7,745 nucleotides of DNA, taken from positions 1 through 7,745 of the forward strand of contig USIK01000036.1 of the NCBI GenBank assembly GCA_900554775.1, read 5' to 3'. Position 1 is the first letter of the stretch, and each line of letters starts with the position of its first letter. A program made the position numbers and the translations under genes. The notes under the pieces were generated by a model. It did not search any database and was not told the DNA's origin. It saw only the letters and a list, made by a program, of their open reading frames with translations. The DNA is from an uncultured Oscillospiraceae bacterium (GTDB taxonomy: Bacteria; Bacillota; Clostridia; Oscillospirales; Acutalibacteraceae). Positions 5,609 through 7,745 of the stretch are shown here, piece by piece.

Positions 5609-7369
5609 TTATTTGTGCTGACCTCTTATCTTAATGTGAACTTCTCTAAGCTGCATTTCAGAAACTTCTGAAGGCGAACCAAGCATAACGTCTTGCGCAT
5701 TGCTGTTCATCGGGAATGCTATGATTTCCCTTATGTTTTCTTCGTCGAGAAGAAGCATTATCATGCGGTCAACTCCAGGAGCCATTCCTGCGTGGGCAGG
5801 TGCACCGAATTTAAATGAATTATAAAGTGCGCTGAATTTACTTAAGATATCTTCTTCAGTGTAGCCCGCAATTTCAAAGGCTTTAAGCATTATTTCAGGG
5901 TCATGGTTTCTAACTGCGCCCGATGAAAGCTCAATGCCGTTGCAAACCAAGTCATATTGATAAGCAAGGATATCAAGCGGGTTTTTATTTTTGAGTGCAT
6001 CAAGGCCACCTTGAGGCATTGAAAATGGGTTGTGAGTAAAGATGATTTTGCCGGTTTCTTCGTCTTCTTCATACATCGGGAAGTCAACAATGAAGCAAAA
6101 TTCAAATCTGTCTTTGTCAATGAGTTCAAGGCGTTTGCCGAGTTCCGTGCGGATTTGGCCTGCAAATTTAGCCACTTTTTTAGCTTCGTCAGCAATAAAG
6201 TAAACAACGCAGCCAGGCTTGATGGAACATCTTTCAGTGAGAACTGCACGTTTTTCATCCGGGATGAACTTGTTAATCGGGCCACTAAACTCGCCATTTT
6301 CGCCAACTTTTATATATCCAAGGCCTTTCATTCCAATTTCAAGAGCGAAATCTTGCATCTTATCGAAGAATTTTCTCGGTCTTGAAGCCATGTCAGGAAC
6401 AGTTATCGAACGAACAACTTTTCCTTCGAATGCTGCAAAGCCTGAATTTTCGAAAATGTCGGTTATGTCAACGATTTCAAGCGGGTTGCGAAGGTCTGGT
6501 TTATCTGAGCCGTATTTAAGCATCGCTTCTGAATAAGGAATCTTGACAAACGGTTTTGAAGAAACTTTTTTGTCAGAAAATTTAGTGAAAGTTTCGTAAA
6601 TTACTTCTTCAGAAACTTTGAAAACATCTTCTTGAGTTGCAAAAGACATTTCAAAATCCAGCTGATAGAATTCCCCTGGTGAGCGGTCTGCACGGGCGTC
6701 TTCATCTCTGAAGCAAGGAGCTATTTGAAAGTACTTGTCAAAGCCTGAAACCATCAAAAGCTGCTTGAAAATTTGCGGAGCTTGCGGAAGAGCATAAAAT
6801 TTTCCTGCGTGCTTTCTGCTTGGAACTAGGTAGTCTCTTGCACCTTCAGGCGAAGAAGCTGACATAAGCGGGGTTTGAATTTCAGTGAAGCCGAGCTCAT
6901 GCATTTTGTTCCTTAAAAAGTGAAGAATTTCAGACCTGAGCTGAATTTTCTTGTGCATAACTGGGTTTCTAAGGTCAAGGAACCTATATTTAAGGCGGAG
7001 CTCTTCTTTAGTTTCAACAGAATCTGCAACTTCAAAAGGAAGCATGCTCGTGCATTTGCCCACAACTTCCAAACTCTGGCATTTAACTTCCACCATTCCC
7101 GTTGCAATTTTCGGGTTTATGTTTTCTTCGGTTCTTCTTTCAACCCTGCCAAGAACAGAAACGGTGCTCTCGCGGGAAACATTTTTGATCATTGCTGAGT
7201 CGTTAATAACAACTTGAACATAACCAAAATGGTCTCTAAGGTCAACGAACGTGATCCCGCCGTGGTCACGAACGTTTTCAACCCAACCTGCTAAACGAAC
7301 TTCTTCTCCAACCATTTCTTCGCTGATTTTGCCGCAGTAATGGGTGCGGTATTTGTTTTGAATGTTCAT
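5609..7369 (-). CDS. aspS: Aspartyl-tRNA synthetase, probably non-discriminating
   Basis: This class IIb synthetase attaches Asp to tRNA(Asp) and, in the non-discriminating type, also to tRNA(Asn). Counting from the ATG at 7369 the product is 586 residues, normal for the bacterial form. Domain order: OB-fold anticodon-binding domain (about 1-105), catalytic motif 1 region (about 140-175), motif 2 FRDEDARADRSPGEF (220-234), bacterial GAD-type insertion (about 285-415), and motif 3 GMAPGVDRMIMLL (528-540). His36 in WVENVRDHGG aligns with His31 of the Pseudomonas non-discriminating enzyme. ELSSGAVRNHDPEIM (480-494) replaces the GGSxRIH form of E. coli-type enzymes. A TTG at 7378 would add three residues but touches the AGGAAGG, which instead lies 10 bp before the ATG. 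Linkage to gatCAB fits an Asp-tRNA(Asn) pathway, which is inference. Confidence 0.96.
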   Translation of the reverse strand: MNIQNKYRTHYCGKISEEMVGEEVRLAGWVENVRDHGGITFVDLRDHFGYVQVVINDSAMIKNVSRESTVSVLGRVERRTEENINPKIATGMVEVKCQSLEVVGKCTSMLPFEVADSVETKEELRLKYRFLDLRNPVMHKKIQLRSEILHFLRNKMHELGFTEIQTPLMSASSPEGARDYLVPSRKHAGKFYALPQAPQIFKQLLMVSGFDKYFQIAPCFRDEDARADRSPGEFYQLDFEMSFATQEDVFKVSEEVIYETFTKFSDKKVSSKPFVKIPYSEAMLKYGSDKPDLRNPLEIVDITDIFENSGFAAFEGKVVRSITVPDMASRPRKFFDKMQDFALEIGMKGLGYIKVGENGEFSGPINKFIPDEKRAVLTERCSIKPGCVVYFIADEAKKVAKFAGQIRTELGKRLELIDKDRFEFCFIVDFPMYEEDEETGKIIFTHNPFSMPQGGLDALKNKNPLDILAYQYDLVCNGIELSSGAVRNHDPEIMLKAFEIAGYTEEDILSKFSALYNSFKFGAPAHAGMAPGVDRMIMLLLDEENIREIIAFPMNSNAQDVMLGSPSEVSEMQLREVHIKIRGQHK

Positions 7370-7451
7370 ATTTTCCAATCCTTCCTAAGTGTAAAAATTC
7401 AAGTGATGAAAGATTTTTTGTCAATCCTTCTAAAATTAAAAACTATTCTTC

Positions 7452-7480
7452 ATTATATCATTATCCTATGCTATCTTCAA
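7452..7480 (-). promoter_or_regulatory. Promoter of the aspS-gatCAB operon
   Basis: On the minus strand there is TTGAAG (7475-7480), a 17-bp spacer and a perfect TATAAT (7452-7457) with an extended TGA before it. Transcription would begin near 7445, leaving a leader of about 75 nt before the aspS ATG. The leader is too short for a T-box, and no T-box motif was seen. Confidence 0.75.
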
Positions 7481-7568
7481 ACATTTATTTTTAACGTGCA
7501 ATTTTAACATAAATTTCATTAAAGATTACAACAAATAAAGTGAATTTAAATAAACTTTAAATAACTTG

Positions 7569-7596
7569 TTGATTTTTTGTAATTTTTTGTTATAAT
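7569..7596 (+). promoter_or_regulatory. Promoter of the divergent exported-protein gene
   Basis: TTGATT (7569-7574), a 16-bp spacer and a perfect TATAAT (7591-7596) lie on the plus strand, about 64 bp before the ATG at 7660. An overlapping TTGTTG with 19-bp spacing is a weaker alternative -35 box. Confidence 0.65.
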
Positions 7597-7659
7597 TAAT
7601 TAAGAAATACTTTTTCGCACACTTTTTAAATCGAGAAAAATGGGAGGCATTTTATTTAT

Positions 7660-7745
7660 ATGCGATTTTATATCCCAAAGCATAATAGAAAATCATTTCT
7701 GAAAAAAATCTCATTGCCGCTCACGGCTAGCTTTTTATTCGCAGC
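7660..7745 (+). CDS. N-terminus of an exported protein (partial, cut by window edge)
   Basis: Only 28 codons are present: MRFYIPKHNRKSFLKKIS, then LPLTASFLFAA. A basic N-region (Lys7, Arg10, Lys11, Lys15, Lys16) is followed by a hydrophobic stretch, the pattern of a Sec signal peptide or signal anchor. GGGAGG (7642-7647) precedes the ATG by 12 bp. An ATG at 7640 in another frame meets a stop after about 20 codons. The gene is divergent from aspS. The mature protein cannot be identified from this fragment. Confidence 0.6.
   Translation, partial: MRFYIPKHNRKSFLKKISLPLTASFLFA

Noticed and set aside
6032..6385. A 117-codon plus-strand reading frame
   Set aside because: It is antisense to the well-conserved middle of aspS and has no recognisable domain or ribosome binding site.
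7640..7702. An alternative ATG at 7640 for the plus-strand gene
   Set aside because: Its frame meets a TGA after about 20 codons, and the GGGAGG lies downstream of it; the ATG at 7660 gives a signal-peptide-like N-terminus.

Overview
This window looks like the chromosome of a low-GC Clostridia-type Firmicute, possibly a gut member of Oscillospirales or a related order. The evidence is AT-rich spacers, strong AGGAGG ribosome binding sites, sigma-A-type promoters, U-tailed hairpin terminators, and an efp gene followed by a CD1247-like acidic zinc-ribbon gene, an arrangement I associate with Clostridia. The species cannot be named from sequence alone. No tRNA, rRNA, CRISPR array or insertion sequence was seen.

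Layout, right to left because nearly all genes are on the minus strand. (1) At 7660-7745 the first 28 codons of a plus-strand gene for an exported protein run off the window; its promoter is divergent from that of aspS. (2) An operon aspS-gatC-gatA-gatB (7369 down to 2411) has a good promoter at 7452-7480. It encodes aspartyl-tRNA synthetase and all three subunits of the GatCAB amidotransferase. With a non-discriminating AspRS, this set makes Asn-tRNA(Asn) by transamidation; GatCAB can also make Gln-tRNA(Gln). (3) Between 2380 and 1377 lie three small paralogous genes. Each has a short leader ending in Gly-Gly and a downstream part with two CxxC pairs. The first lies 30 bp after gatB with no terminator between, so it probably belongs to the aspS-gat transcript, which ends at a terminator at 2151-2172. 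The last has its own near-consensus promoter (1788-1816), a 210-nt leader holding what may be a decayed fourth zinc-ribbon reading frame, and its own terminator (1344-1366). (4) An efp operon starts from a promoter at 1117-1145, with a repeat-rich leader of about 145 nt, then efp (964-407) and a partial CD1247-like gene (367 to the window edge).

Most of the window is translation machinery: tRNA charging and amidation, and the elongation factor that relieves stalling at proline runs. The unusual part is the cluster of small Gly-Gly/CxxC genes between the two translation operons. Their leaders resemble those of bacteriocin and other RiPP-type precursors cut by C39-type peptidase transporters, while their predicted cores look like small zinc ribbons. 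No transporter, maturation enzyme or immunity gene lies in the window, so a secreted-peptide role is inference.

Two starts were moved from the longest reading frame: gatA to 5295 and aspS to 7369, both on ribosome binding site position and family length.
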